DNA of 64,000 bases from Calycina herbarum. Taxonomy: Eukaryota > Ascomycota > Leotiomycetes > Helotiales > Pezizellaceae. Made by a program: the position numbers and the translations under genes. Location of the stretch: NCBI GenBank assembly GCA_001414485.1, contig LLEY01000015.1, positions 124,001-188,000 of the forward strand, read 5' to 3'. A model generated the notes under the pieces. The model ran no database searches. It was given only the letters and a program-made list of their open reading frames with translations, and was not told the origin of the DNA. Positions 24,701-36,010 of this stretch are shown here, piece by piece; position 1 is the first letter of the stretch; every line of letters starts with the position of its first letter.

Positions 24701-25009
24701 CCATTCTTCAGCACCTCTATCACGTATACGAATTTCAACACAGCCTGCGGCTCGTTCTTCTTTACGTCGACAACATTCCTTCAACTTGTCCGGTACACTT
24801 GAAGATACAATCTTGAGTCCCCTTTTGCGAGTCGGATCTCTCAGTTACAGACAGACCTCACTCATGAGTTTTTGAGCAGTACAGCAACCCGCAACAGTCA
24901 CTCCTTCTATTCGAAAGGCAGAGCCATTCATACACACTGGATATCACCACACAGATAAAATTATCAACTCGTTTCGCTTCTCTCGCACAAAAGTTTAGAC
25001 ACATTCGAA
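21793..25009. other. gene-poor stretch with decayed direct repeats
   Basis: 3.2 kb with no supportable gene. Between 22131 and 23110 there are diverged duplicated blocks (listed separately) and a short GGCTAGGCTAGGCTA run near 22297. Positions 24370-25009 are pyrimidine-rich and hold the promoter and leader of the downstream glucanase. Confidence 0.5.
22131..22760 (+). repeat. diverged direct repeat (~100 bp, two copies)
   Basis: 22131-22230 and 22656-22760 align along their length: GTGCCCCTCCCAGGTCTCT against GTGCCCCTTCCAGGTCTCT, then AAAGAACGAATCTCGACGGC against AAAGAACAAATCTAGACGAT, and AATTTGGATGGGGAAG against GATTTGGATGAGGAAG. Many differences are C/T or G/A. A second shared motif, GCTCTTTCCCTGGCAATGATC, recurs as GCTCTTTCCCTAGCAATAATC at about 22998. 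Confidence 0.55.
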
Positions 25010-26827
25010 ATGTGGTCCTCATCAGCAAAGGCCTTGACGGCCCTCCTCCTTCTTTCAAAGTCAACTTCAGCTATAACAGTAACAGTTACACAGACAGCAG
25101 AGGTACCAAATAACACCAAGGTAGTCTACACTACTGTCGATCCTGTACCACAGACCAAGGTGGTTTATACTACCGTTCAGCCAGTTCAGGAGAAAGAGAA
25201 TGGGGAATACTATGCTCCCGTTGCATCCAAGTCAACAAGCGAAGCCGTCGTTTCCAGCAAAAAATCAACTGCAACCCCGTCGGGTATTTTCTTTCCCGGA
25301 TACGCAAGTGGGAGTGGACGACCAAGTGGATATTACGGAACTGGATATCATGGAACTGGTACCGGTGGTATTAGACCAACTGGGGGAATTTCCCAAAAGG
25401 ATACATACAGCACCGTTACTATCAGAAGCACCCGAACAGCTTCTGGCGAGTCACCTTCTTCAAAGCCCTCGACTCTAAACACCATTGCTTCGGCAGTCAG
25501 TTCTGCAGCAAGTAGCCACAAGCCTACCTCAGCAGCTTCCTCTTCAAAACTAACCCCTACCTCAGTGGCACAATCTTCGGTAGTGCCATCAAGCACCAAG
25601 CCTTCCTCGACTATTGCTCCTATCCCATCAAGCACAGGTACTCCATTCCTTCGCGGAGTCAACCTAGGAGGCTGGCTTGTCCTCGAAAAATGGATGAATG
25701 ACGAAGCATTCTCCGGAGCATTCTCTTCAGCTGCAGACCAATACGCATTTGATCAACTCCCAGGCGCTGCCGCAGCTCTCGAGAAACATTGGTCAACCTT
25801 CTTTACCGAGGCAGACATCAAAGCCATCGCCGCGACTGGCATCAACTCTCTCCGAATCCCAATTGGCTTCTGGTCCTATGACAACACCAACACCAAGTAC
25901 CTCAAAGGAGCAGACGCCTACCTTGATAAAGCCATCGGTTGGGCCAGAACTGCAGGTCTCAAAGTCTGGGTTGATTGTCACGGTTCCCCAGGATCCCAAA
26001 ATGGATTCGATAACTCTGGAAAAGCAGGATCAGTAGATTGGCAACAATCGCAAAACTTAGATGCCTCCATCTCGGTTCTCAAGACCATGGCCACCAAATA
26101 CGGAACCAACAAATACGCCGATGTAGTCGTCGGTCTTCAAATGGTCAACGAACCTATCTCATGGGGAAACAACAAATTCGAAACCACCCAATCCTGGACT
26201 GAAAAAGCTTACACTGCCGTCCGAGCCGTTACTGAAAACAAAAATATGATGATTGTGATGCACGATGGCTTTCAAGGCCCAGGAAAATGGACAAACCTCG
26301 CTACCAAACTCATCGGCGGAGGATCCAAAACCGCATTCGGAATGGACACCCATCTCTATCAAGTTTTTGTTGCGGAAGATAAACAACTCACGCAATCTCA
26401 ACATATCACCAAAGCTTGCTCTTGGTCCAATGACTTGAAGTCCGCGAACAAAGTCATGCCCACCTTTGTAGGCGAATGGAGTCCAGCTTCCGATATTTGT
26501 GTTAACCCCGATGGAACGACCACCGCCGGAACATCTTGCTCAACCAGTGGCTGTCAATGCCAGTCCGCAGACTTCGACAAGTGGAATGACAAGATGGTTG
26601 AGCAGGTTCGCAGATTCGTCGAGGCACAGTTGGATGTTTTTGAGAGTAGCACCAGTGGTTATTTCATGTGGAGTGCGAAGGGTCCAGGTGGGTGGGGATT
26701 CTTGAATGGGATTAAGAAGGGAGTCATCCCCAACCCCGTTACTGAGAGGAAGTATCCTGGTCAGTGTGGGGGGAAGAAGAGACGCGAGGTTAGAGGGAGT
26801 TTGGGACGGGAGGCTGAGGCTTGGTAG
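25010..26827 (+). CDS. exo-beta-1,3-glucanase, GH5 family, with Ser/Thr-rich N-terminal region
   Basis: Single exon, 605 aa. A signal peptide (residues 1-22, LTALLLLSKSTSA) is followed by a duplicated TKVVYTTV motif and a Ser/Thr/Gly-rich linker to about residue 205. The GH5 domain opens with FLRGVNLGGWLVLEKWM. Key residues are visible: CHGSPGSQNGFDNSG (His324), LQMVNEP (acid/base Glu381) and VGEWSP (nucleophile Glu489), then FMWSAKGPGGWGF. This matches fungal glucan 1,3-beta-glucosidases that trim wall glucan outside the cell. The Ser/Thr-rich arm is probably O-glycosylated and may tether the enzyme to the wall. The C-terminus ends in a short basic tail with no GPI signal. Substrate is inferred from family. 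Confidence 0.92.
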   Translation: MWSSSAKALTALLLLSKSTSAITVTVTQTAEVPNNTKVVYTTVDPVPQTKVVYTTVQPVQEKENGEYYAPVASKSTSEAVVSSKKSTATPSGIFFPGYASGSGRPSGYYGTGYHGTGTGGIRPTGGISQKDTYSTVTIRSTRTASGESPSSKPSTLNTIASAVSSAASSHKPTSAASSSKLTPTSVAQSSVVPSSTKPSSTIAPIPSSTGTPFLRGVNLGGWLVLEKWMNDEAFSGAFSSAADQYAFDQLPGAAAALEKHWSTFFTEADIKAIAATGINSLRIPIGFWSYDNTNTKYLKGADAYLDKAIGWARTAGLKVWVDCHGSPGSQNGFDNSGKAGSVDWQQSQNLDASISVLKTMATKYGTNKYADVVVGLQMVNEPISWGNNKFETTQSWTEKAYTAVRAVTENKNMMIVMHDGFQGPGKWTNLATKLIGGGSKTAFGMDTHLYQVFVAEDKQLTQSQHITKACSWSNDLKSANKVMPTFVGEWSPASDICVNPDGTTTAGTSCSTSGCQCQSADFDKWNDKMVEQVRRFVEAQLDVFESSTSGYFMWSAKGPGGWGFLNGIKKGVIPNPVTERKYPGQCGGKKRREVRGSLGREAEAW

Positions 26828-27970
26828 AGGGACGGAGGTGGTTTTACTTCCTTGATACCCGGTATTGTTAACCTTTAGAGAATTTTTCTTTTCGTGGTGG
26901 TGGTCGTTGGGTCTTTTTGAATCTGGGGTTTTCATCTAGAGATTCTTGTTTTGTTTGTTGGCGGAGATGAGAGTTTTTGATCTTGAGGTTGTGTATTTTT
27001 TATACCTTAAGCTTATTTTTTGTACATACTTGTTACCTTTTTGAAGACGAGGGATTAGAATAGCTTGCCAAATATGATGTCTTATCAAATTATTTATTCG
27101 AATCCCTTGTGATCAATAGAGGACTTATGACTTGGTTACTCAAAACTCGTCCTGAAACTTTATTGTAAGTTACATCCATTTAAAACTTTCAAGTTCAATA
27201 ATCGCTTTGAAATCGATAGTACTCTAGTCATGCGAGGTTTTAACCTTGACTGGACTCTGAATCTCTGATTGTGCCGCATGAATCCAATTGTCCCAACGTT
27301 CTGAAATAATTAACATTATTCTCCTCGATGGTCTGGAATCATGAAGCATCATTGTCCTAGCTAGCCAGAATAATATAAAGATTCTCCTAGATGAACTGGG
27401 AAAATAGAGCCTGATTATCCCATCTGGCTGGAACAATTGAGATAATCCTCCCATAATATCTGGGATAGAAGACCAAGCCTAATTTTATATAAATTATACC
27501 CGAATTCCGAGATGGTGAGAGCTAGCTTTCCACGAGGCAGGTTCCCAAGAACCAACACAAGTTTCCAAAGGATTTTCTCTCAAGCTTCCTGGATTTGACG
27601 AGAAAATTGTGGGGAAAACCTCGTTGATACCCAACCTTAATGATTACATCAACTTACAAGACTTACTTCCAAGAGATGGCAGCGATACTAAGCTGATACT
27701 CGCTAAAACCCAACTACAGCCAATTTTCATCGGTGCAACCAAAGACCCAGGGGTTAGTGAGATGAACCTCGCTTCCTTCCTTCACTTAGTTGCTAACTTG
27801 AGCAAAACAAAGTTAAATTCACTAGCCAGCTGTTTCAATCCCATAAGCGAATCCAGTTGCGGCCCAATATTAAATTATCGCCGGCGAACTCTTGTAGTCA
27901 TTCTTCCCGACTTCCTCCAACAAAACGACAACCGTCTAACCACTCCTCTCTTTGAAGCCTTTATTTACCC
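26828..27970. other. intergenic region between convergent genes
   Basis: 1.1 kb between the 3' ends of the glucanase and PhiA-like gene 2. It includes a degenerate ~63-bp tandem repeat (separate entry). An ORF at 27609-27989 lacks an ATG at its start and has no domain; I do not call it a gene. Confidence 0.5.
27261..27475. repeat. degenerate ~63-bp tandem repeat
   Basis: Two full units, starting at 27320 (ATTCTCCTCGATGGTCTGGA) and 27383 (ATTCTCCTAGATGAACTGGG), each 63 bp, with partial units before and after (27285-27319 and from 27446, AATCCTCCCATAATATCTGG). The units differ at many sites, so the array is old. Confidence 0.5.
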
Positions 27971-28638
27971 TTATACCGTAAACTCATAAGCCGTTGCACC
28001 CGTGTCGGCAACCGTGTTGGTCGAAATGTCGAAAACAGTACATCCAGTTCCTGCCAAACCCTCTGCATAAATTCGATACACGCCATCCTCCTCAGTGGGG
28101 CAAGCTGCCCAGTTCCCCCTGACACTGATCACCGATTTTAACCATTGTCCGGTGGATGTAAAATAGTCTATGGCGCGGAAGCCGCTGACAATGGAACCTG
28201 CGGGGGCAACGGCACCAGGAACTCCGTACGAAAGTTCTCCCGTGGAGAGTACGTATACAGATTGTCCACCAGGAACTGCGACGACCTGTGAGAGACAAGT
28301 CAGTTCAAGCGAGTCCTTTCTGACAGGGTGGAGGGAAGTTTTGAAGGTTATCCGGCAAGAGGAAGGAGGGTTAGGCGTACCAGGTTTCCCGTACCAGCTT
28401 GCCAAAGTGAAAAGTTAATTCGGGTTTCGTTGGAGTAGGTACAAGGTGCTGTCTGGACACAGGTTGTAGCTGGCTCTCTTCCAATGAAGAAGCCACCATT
28501 GGCGGCGTTGATAAGTTGGCCATCGAGAGGAGAAGAAGCGAGGGCGACCTTTGGTCGAACGATGCTGACATCGATAGTAGGGGCAGCAAATACGACTGCG
28601 ATGAAAGCCGCGAGGGGAACGTAAAGTTTTGAAAACAT
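27971..28638 (-). CDS. PhiA-like small secreted cell-wall protein 2
   Basis: Exons 28638-28381 and 28285-27971, 190 aa, with a signal peptide (MFSKLYVPLAAFIAVVFAAP). It is paralogous to the gene at 7333: both share SPLDG-LINAANGGFFIG, TGNL at the exon junction, GGQSVYV-STGELSYG, CPTEEDGVYR, GTGCT and a C-terminal AYEFTV. It keeps the VPGGQSVYV form typical of PhiA proteins, so it may be closer to the ancestral type than copy 1. Expected outside the cell or in the wall. The intron sits at the same codon as in copy 1 but is longer (95 nt against 74). Promoters of the two genes are also alike. Confidence 0.75.
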
Positions 28639-28743
28639 TTTTGGGACTTGTTTGGAAGTTTTTGAAGGACTGAGGTTACTGAGTAACTTGTTGTAGATTG
28701 CAGTTGTACTTTGAAAGAATATAGTAGATGGGAAAGAGGGAAG

Positions 28744-28961
28744 TTATATACTTTTAAGAATGAAATCAATCCTTGTCAGTAGTAAACAAGGTTACAAAGA
28801 ATCATAAATAGATACGAGAGTTACCAGTTCGTAGCTCTCGCAACGTTGTAACCGAGTAATTACGAGTAATTACGAGTAATTACTTCTTTGGTATAGATCT
28901 CATGAACCTTAAGGGAGTGGGGAGACAGTGGCAGCCTGGTAGCTTTCCCTTCAATCACACC
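28744..28961 (-). promoter_or_regulatory. promoter of PhiA-like gene 2
   Basis: The TATA box is at 28744-28750 (TATATAA on the minus strand). The conserved islands shared with gene 1 are at 28803-28818 (CTCGTATCTATTTATG), 28834-28850 (TACAACGTTGCGAGAGC) and about 28915-28960. Between the islands lies a threefold 10-bp tandem (CGAGTAATTA, 28853-28882) that is absent from gene 1. Confidence 0.65.
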
Positions 28962-31161
28962 ATGGCGCACGAATGAAATAGTAAGAAAAGCAAATAGACC
29001 CTCAGATGGCTTCTTTAACGTCAATTAACATCTCTTCAACTTCCGAGCGTCTTGGTTTATTCGTTGGATTTTTTTCAAGATATCCTAAACACCGAGCATC
29101 GTGAGCTCAGTTAGCTTTTGACATGTCTTGGCTTCGAGATGCGGGGCAACTAATCAGCTGATGCAACCTTTTACGACGAAAGCTGACAATAATTGAAAGA
29201 TTCTTTTAGTTTACTAGGTGGAGGTAAGCTTCGTATTTAGTTCGCAGGAAACTCGAGAGATTTCTCTTGGTGCTCCCACGTACTGTGGATATAAAAAAAG
29301 TTGTAACATAGAATGAGAGGGGACGCTTAATTTCTCCAATGTGGTTGCCTAGACAGGACATGGTATCTGCATTCACGAGTGGTACTCTATCGTATAAGCA
29401 GCCATTGAAAAACAAATACTTCGAGAAAGCAATCAAATCCTTCGGTTGCTGAAAAACGAAAAAAAAGCCTTCATTGTGGAATCGAACAGAAGGATTTGGA
29501 AAAGTGGTAGCGTTCACTTGCGTTTGTAACCCTCAAGCGAGCATCAAAATCCCTTGTTTTGTAACCAAAAAGTCTCCGTAAATAGAAATTCTCCCAGAAT
29601 AATCATAAGTAAGCTAAACACATCTGCAGGCTCGAAGGGAGATGCAGGTGTTGGCTTCTTTGAAGGTGCGAATTTGGCTTGTGGCGGACAATACAACCGA
29701 CAGCAAATACTTCAGCCGTACCTCCCTACATAGCTTGTTATTCCAACTTTCTAGGGTACTTTAAGTATATTCTCCCAAAGATACAGAAATAATTTAAGAA
29801 TGACCTAGGTAGTCGGGACAATTAACTTCAGTTCAATCTGGAGGTATTATAAGGTTGGAACAACCACTAAAAGAGTATTTACTGCCTCTTTTTTTATAAT
29901 TTTCACCAGGAGCTTGGGTCACTTCCCAAGCCGCTGCTCCCTGTTTCCAAAGTTCCAAGTTGTTGCCATGTTGTTTTGTCCGAAATGAGGAATGAGACCC
30001 AATTGGCCGAGTGCTAGTTTCGATACTTCCTTGCAGTGTATTAAGAATTCATATGTTCCGGTTTAGTTTGTAAGTAGTTTGCCCGAGGAGCAAATTTGGA
30101 CTGAAGTTGAACTTTAGTTTAGAGAGTGCACGGAGACTAAATGAAGAGAGTCATGACCAAAGAAGCTGGATGTGATGGAGAATCAAGATCCAATCTGGTA
30201 TCAAATTTATGACTTGTTCACTGGTGACATAAAACTTTCTCAGACTCCATATTGTCATTGTGATTCTTTCAGTTGTACACCCGAACTTGAAGCAAGAATT
30301 TATGACAAATAAGTTGTTGAATTATTTGAGCATAATATATCCGAAATAAAACATGAATCTTGTCAAAACTGCTCTTTCGTATATTGGAAAAACAAATTTT
30401 CGGTGAGGAATTGGGGTTTCCATGTGAAAGTGGACCTGGAGTTGAAGAATATGGGTGGAGCTGAGTTGAACCATCTTAATACACGTTTTAATTTGGATGT
30501 GGTTTGCTCCTTCAACAATTGAAATACTAGTGTCGTGTCAACTTTTCAGTTCACGGACTTTGGTTGAGAGGGAGGGAGGGACTTGAGTCTTACCGGCTTA
30601 CACGGAGCCACTGAATTGAGGGAGGTTGTTCCCCATAAATGGAGATCTGATTATCAGCGATTTATCCATTTGATCAGCTACTTCATTCGGCTGTGGCATA
30701 CTATTGGCAAACACTGTACACCAGCCGGACATCATAGAGAGAACGCGGGAAAATAACACAACGGAAGTCCTCTCTCAAACCATTGTATACAAAATTGGAA
30801 GGCACACAATATCATTACAACAGGCTCATGGAGAGAAGTTAGATACAACACAGACATTTGTCTTTTGTCTACCTGCGTACCATAATACATAGATAGATTA
30901 AAATAAAACCCTGCCCACGAGAACACCCTACCCACGCAATGCAAGTATTTAGTTTTTCAAAAGGTTCGTCACAATTCCCATTCCACATCCCATTCCTAGC
31001 CCCCATTGCTAACCCTCTCCACTTTGCTATAGATTTTACACAAGGTCGCGAAAAACTCCTTGCTTTTATGACCTGAGAAAATGAGTTGCTCATTTCTACG
31101 ACTTTTATTGTAGCCTAAACTGAATATGAAAGTAATGAAAATAATCCATGGGAAGTTTTAT
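28962..31161. other. gene-free stretch
   Basis: 2.2 kb of AT-rich DNA between the PhiA-like gene 2 promoter and the 3' end of SEC61. Short ORFs only, with no domain, no tRNA and no obvious repeat. Confidence 0.5.
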
Positions 31162-32785
31162 CTATCCCATGATCATACCCTTCATACCTGCCATGTCACC
31201 CTCCTTGGCCGCGATCTCGAAATAACCGTAGATGATACTGCATGAATGTTAGTTTTTGATCAGCATAACCTGGGGAACGGATGTCACTTACGTAACAGCC
31301 ATCAAGATACCGGTACCAGATCCAAGAGCACCCAACAAGTCACTGGCAACGGAGAGAGCACCAATGCAAGCACCACCGAAAGCAGCAGCAGTTGGAATGA
31401 TACGCTTCAACTCCTTGTACATGCTTTGCTCTCTGTGGCCAGCCATGACGAGTCCTTGATCCTTGAGTTGCTTAGCAACGTCGCGTGGGCTGGAGCCAGA
31501 AACCTCGATCCAAGTCTTGGAGAAAACGGCGCATGCAACGAGCATGTATACGATGTAGACAGCGGTGTGGATTGGGTCGAGAAGAGCATCGGTGAAGTTC
31601 AACGGGGGAGACATGTAGTATGCGAGACCGGAAACAGCGAAGAGTTGAGCAGATCCTTCCTTTGCCTCCCAGACACCGAAGAGTTGGACAAGAAGGTTCT
31701 CGCCGAATCGGGAGTGGAGCATTTGACTGATGAGGAAGACGTTGGAGGAGAGAGCTGATTGGAGCATGATTGGCATGTTCGAGGTGTAGAAGAGGCGGAC
31801 TGGGTAAGAACCACGGGCACCACGTTGGCGGGATGACTTGACTGGAATCTCCACACGGAAACCTTGGAGGTAGATGACAGCGGCGAAGACAACAAGGGTG
31901 GCGATCAAGTTCATGATATTTGGGAGGTTTTGTCTATAAAAAGCCTCTTGGAGCGCACGTTGCTTGTTTGGCCATGTCAAAAGGAGGTGGAAGAGCGCAA
32001 TGACGGCGCCCTCGAACTCTGGACCACGACCGGTGTTGATGGTGGTTGGAGAGAATGCCTTCCAGACAATGGACTCGCAAATGTTGGTGGCAATGAAAAG
32101 AGAGATACCACTTCCAAGACCGTATCCCTTTTGGAGAAGCTCATCGAGGAGGATAACAACCAAGCCAGCAACAACCAATTGGAGGATAAGGAGGAAGACC
32201 ACACCAGCGCCAAGATCAGATGGTTGACCGTAAAGACCAGTGAACACGTAGACGGTAGCCTGTCCCATGGACAAAATGATGGCGAAAAGCTTTTGGGCCG
32301 TTTGGTAGAGCTCGCGATCCGATTTCAAGTCGAGGTTGACATCGATCAAATGTGTGCCAGCCAGGAGCTGAAAGACCATTCCGGACGAAATAATTGGCGT
32401 AATACCCAATTCCATCAAAGTACCTCTGTTACTCGCCATCATCATTCGGAGCCAGTATAGAGGATCCGAGGTGTCTGAGGAAACAATTCCATATAATGGC
32501 ATTTGGCTCATGACCAAGAATATTAACAACGTCAACCCTGTCCACATCAACTTTTGGTTGAAGGGAACTTTGGTCTCGGGCTGCTGCACCTCAGGGAGGA
32601 TTGGCGTAAAGGGCTTGATGAGATCGAGGAATCGAACTGCGGAGAGAGAGACGATTAGCCATGGTTCTTGAGGGAGTAGAATGTTCTGCCGGCCAGCGCA
32701 ATTGAGGCAATTGACGTTGGGGGGACGAGTCGCAGATGCGCATCGGCGAGGGAAAGGAGAAGGCGCTCGACTTACGGCCACTCAT
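31162..32785 (-). CDS. SEC61: protein transport protein Sec61 subunit alpha
   Basis: Exons 32785-32776 (only 10 nt of coding sequence), 32636-31292 and 31237-31162, 476 aa, the usual length. Splicing gives [20 protein letters not shown]. About ten membrane spans are present, with conserved stretches [59 protein letters not shown] and [20 protein letters not shown]. The C-terminus ([19 protein letters not shown]) is in the third exon. It is the pore of the ER translocon. The first intron (139 nt) is the longest in this gene and follows the tiny start exon; such an arrangement often hosts expression signals, but that is inference. Confidence 0.97.
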
Positions 32786-33932
32786 CTTGGCGGTTTGTCT
32801 CTGAAAAACCTCACAGAAGTGGAAAAGAAGAGAATGTTTAAGGAGCGACAATGAAAAAGGGCACGTCGACTCAGCTCTTATGTGGCAGAAGAGATGTGCG
32901 CGTGGTGATGTGTTCAGAAGGAAAGAGGTCCACGATGGAGCTGGCTTCGGCTAGAAAGATGTGGCCTTCTGTCGAGACCTGACTAAGCAAGATCCAATTA
33001 AAGTTGAGGCTAACGCACTTTACTTCGGATCGGAACCCCTGAGAAAGGAGAAGCCAGATACATGTTTATTATCGTGGTTTATAAGGTAGTGAATAGAGTG
33101 AGTCAATTTCATTTTCTTTTGATATCACAATGGAACCCGGTGAACGATTCAAATTTCAGCTCTCCATTCAAGAAAAATTCTTCAAAAAGGTAGAAAGTTA
33201 TTAATGGTGAAATGCCCTCTTCAAAGCGCATTGAATACGTTCTTGTAAGTCTGTTGTCCACCAGGGGTACAGGAATTCGTAGTGATCTAGAGTAAAAAAT
33301 ACAAGACTCTCCGAAATACTTTATAATTATACGATGGAGAATTGAAATTATTGTTCAAGAAGTTCCAGACAATTTAGAACTCAATTTCTTCATCCCCGAA
33401 CTTTTTGGAATAATAGCTACGCTTCCCCGACAATAGTTGAAGTAATTACATACAATGTAGCAATGACAGAACCTATTACAAGCAGTATATACATTTAGAT
33501 GTTTTGTTTTTTTTTTTGGAAGCGTGACTAATTACAGATAGCACGTTCATCCGCACTTTGAAACCATGAGAACACATATTGTGCTTCTAGAAGATTCTTG
33601 AACATTATCAGAGGAACAATTTAAATTTTCCCAGATTAAATCGAGGTAAATTGGGGCTGGGATCGCACGCCATCTTCCTTCCTTTATCACCCAAAAAATA
33701 CCTTATCCAGCTGTTCAGTTCCGATGTACTTGCACCGTAAATCGACTTTCAGACGATAGACCGGGGTATTCTACCCCACAGTTGGAATCTCGGTTTAGGT
33801 CATCGTGAGAATCATGTGGGGTAGCTACCAGCTTCTGAGTACTCGCACAACTCAGGATATTAGGTATAAATCTCAGCGCAACCTCTCTTGCTATGGAATA
33901 GTCATTGAATATTGATGGATGGCACTGGGCAC
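32786..33932. other. SEC61 promoter region and MOD5 3' flank
   Basis: 1.1 kb upstream of SEC61 and downstream of MOD5, which are in the same orientation. AT-rich, with a T run near 33509. No supportable gene. Confidence 0.5.
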
Positions 33933-35413
33933 TCATGATATCTCTGTATTGCTTGAATCGTCAACCTTTCTTGACCTACCGTTGGCAATATTCTTCAGTT
34001 TCTTTTTCGCCAGAGCACGATGGCGACGACTTTTGAGATGCTCTAGCCATTGGTGCTCAGCGACGCAAGTGACATGACATAACTCGCATTCTTGACGGAA
34101 CTCACTTTCCTCCACCGCTTCGTCGGAAAAAGGTGTCAAAAATTCTTTGGATACACTCGATATTTCTTGTGGAAGAGGCATGGCATCTCCATCCAGAAAT
34201 TTGGCCGTGATTTCGATAGCAGGCATTGAAGCATTGGGTTTCCATAAAGAAACATCGCTCGCATCTAAAAGGTAGAGTTTCTCTAGCTGCCCAGCTTCCG
34301 AGAGAGCTGTGATGAGTTTCCGACGTATCCAACGGATCTGTTGTTTGGCGTACTGCCGTGTAGCCACCTGTGTCTTTTCAATGGAGAGCTCATAGAGCAT
34401 TCTCAGCTCTTCTGTAGACGAAGATCCGGAATTCAACGCTGTCAGGTAATCCTCAAACTCTTTCCACCCGATCGAGACCCAGATGCCTCTTGAAAGGTCG
34501 ACTGAAAGCCCCGCTTCTCTTTGGCTTGCGAGAAAAGAACTCATTGCCTTGACTTCCTCGAGCAAACCAGTCTCCACCATTTTATAGATTCGATCATCGA
34601 GTCGCTTCTTGAGAATGTCGGAGTCGGAGTGTACCCAAAAAAGTAATGTTGAGTTATCTCCTGCAGCAACATCCGCAGAGTTGGCTTCTCCCGAATCCGA
34701 GTTGCTTTTTATGTGCTTGTGCTTCTTTTGTTCTGCGTAGATGTCGGAGGCCCTTTTGCCGGTCGTAAGATAGATCTCGAGTGATCTTCGTAACTTTCTC
34801 CTTTCATTGGGATGCCATCGGTCTGCCATCACCGGATCGACCTCCCTTAACTTCTGTATGATATCTTCGGTTGGCCCGTCGAGAATCGCAAACGTTTGCT
34901 CGGGCACAGCGACTTCGGAGTTTGGCGGGGTTGCTCCCTCCTCATTCTCCTCATCTACCAACGAGTTTTCGAATAATAAAGATTGGGTATAGTAATGTGT
35001 TCCTCCGACGAGTATTGGTAGGCGCCCTCTAGACCTAATCTCCTCTGTTACTTTGCTCGCCTTCTTCTTGAACAATCCAACTCTCCAAGGTTCCTCGTCA
35101 AGCGCAACAAATCCAAGCAAGTGATGTGGAATTCCCTGCCGTTCTTCTGGGGTGATTTTGTTCGTTATGATAGGAAGGCCATCGTACATTTGCATGGCAT
35201 CGCCGTTGATAATTTCGCCATTGAAGCGGGTAGCCAAATCCACAGCCAACTATTTGACGGGTTAGCAAGACTTGTGCAGGTGGGCATGAGTCCTACCTGC
35301 GACTTTCCAGTCCCCGTTGCCCCAAGAACTACAACAAGTGGTTCCTTGGGTGGCCGTTTCATCATGAAATTACTTGCTTTGTTTTGGGAGCAACGCAAAG
35401 CATGTCGGAACAT
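33933..35413 (-). CDS. MOD5: tRNA dimethylallyltransferase (tRNA isopentenyltransferase)
   Basis: Exons 35413-35297 and 35249-33933, 477 aa. The start is ATG 35413; upstream in-frame sequence begins only at TTG. The P-loop GATGTGKS is at residues 31-38 and the intron follows it directly. Next come FNGEIINGDAMQMYDGLPII, HHLLGFV, GGTHYYTQSLLF and RQYAKQQIRWIRRKL, all classic MiaA/Mod5 motifs. A C2H2 U1-type zinc finger (CELCHVTCVAEHQWLEHLKS) lies near the end, as in eukaryotic members. The enzyme adds a dimethylallyl group to A37 of tRNAs reading U-starting codons. The basic N-terminus (MFRHALRCSQNKASNF) could be a mitochondrial targeting signal, and the inner Met17/Met18 a cytosolic start, as for yeast Mod5. 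Confidence 0.95.
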
Positions 35414-36010
35414 TGTCTGGTTGAAAGTTGGAGAAGGCTGGAAAGTTCGCACACCCGTACTAAATAAAATCCATGCCAAGCCTTGTCAGTTGTGGACCAA
35501 TAAAATCACTTACAACTATTAAATTTCTCTCCAATAAGTTATGAAGCATTTACCAGCTAATGTACTAAAGTAACAATTAGCTATCTACTTTGAATAGCTG
35601 GTGAGCTTCACGGTCTATTCAAAGTTTTTAACATACAGAAATGGCTATTGATTAATGGTAGTTTACTACTTGGAGAAGAGGCTTAGTGTGAACACTTTGC
35701 TAAATGGGTAGCATATAACCGGGACCATGTTCGCCACCAAGATTGGATTAGTTAGACTCTAGGTAGCCCAAATCTACGTTTTGAGATTATTAGATGGAGA
35801 CACAATCAAAAGTCTCAGGCTCATATATCTCCATACTCCAACATCACGAATCGGAAGCCTTCGTTGTGACAGTATACATTCGTGTCTATTCTAATAATTC
35901 TTCTTTGTTTCTCGAGTTTGACTCGGATCATGACACCATTGACGCCTCGCTGAATGCATCCATATATTTTTTACAAACCTCACCCCTTCCTTCAAGGTTT
36001 ATGGAACATC
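35414..36010. other. MOD5 promoter region
   Basis: About 600 bp upstream of MOD5 and downstream of ORC2, both on the minus strand. A 75-codon plus-strand ORF (35794-36021) overlaps the end of ORC2 and has no domain. Confidence 0.45.

Noticed and set aside
27609..27989. 126-codon plus-strand ORF as a gene
   Set aside because: It opens with GTG, not ATG, overlaps the 3' end of PhiA-like gene 2 and shows no domain or compositional sign of coding.
29440..29500. tRNA candidate on the minus strand (GTTCGATTC B-box with following T run)
   Set aside because: The five bases on each side of the putative T loop do not pair and no acceptor stem or A box fits.
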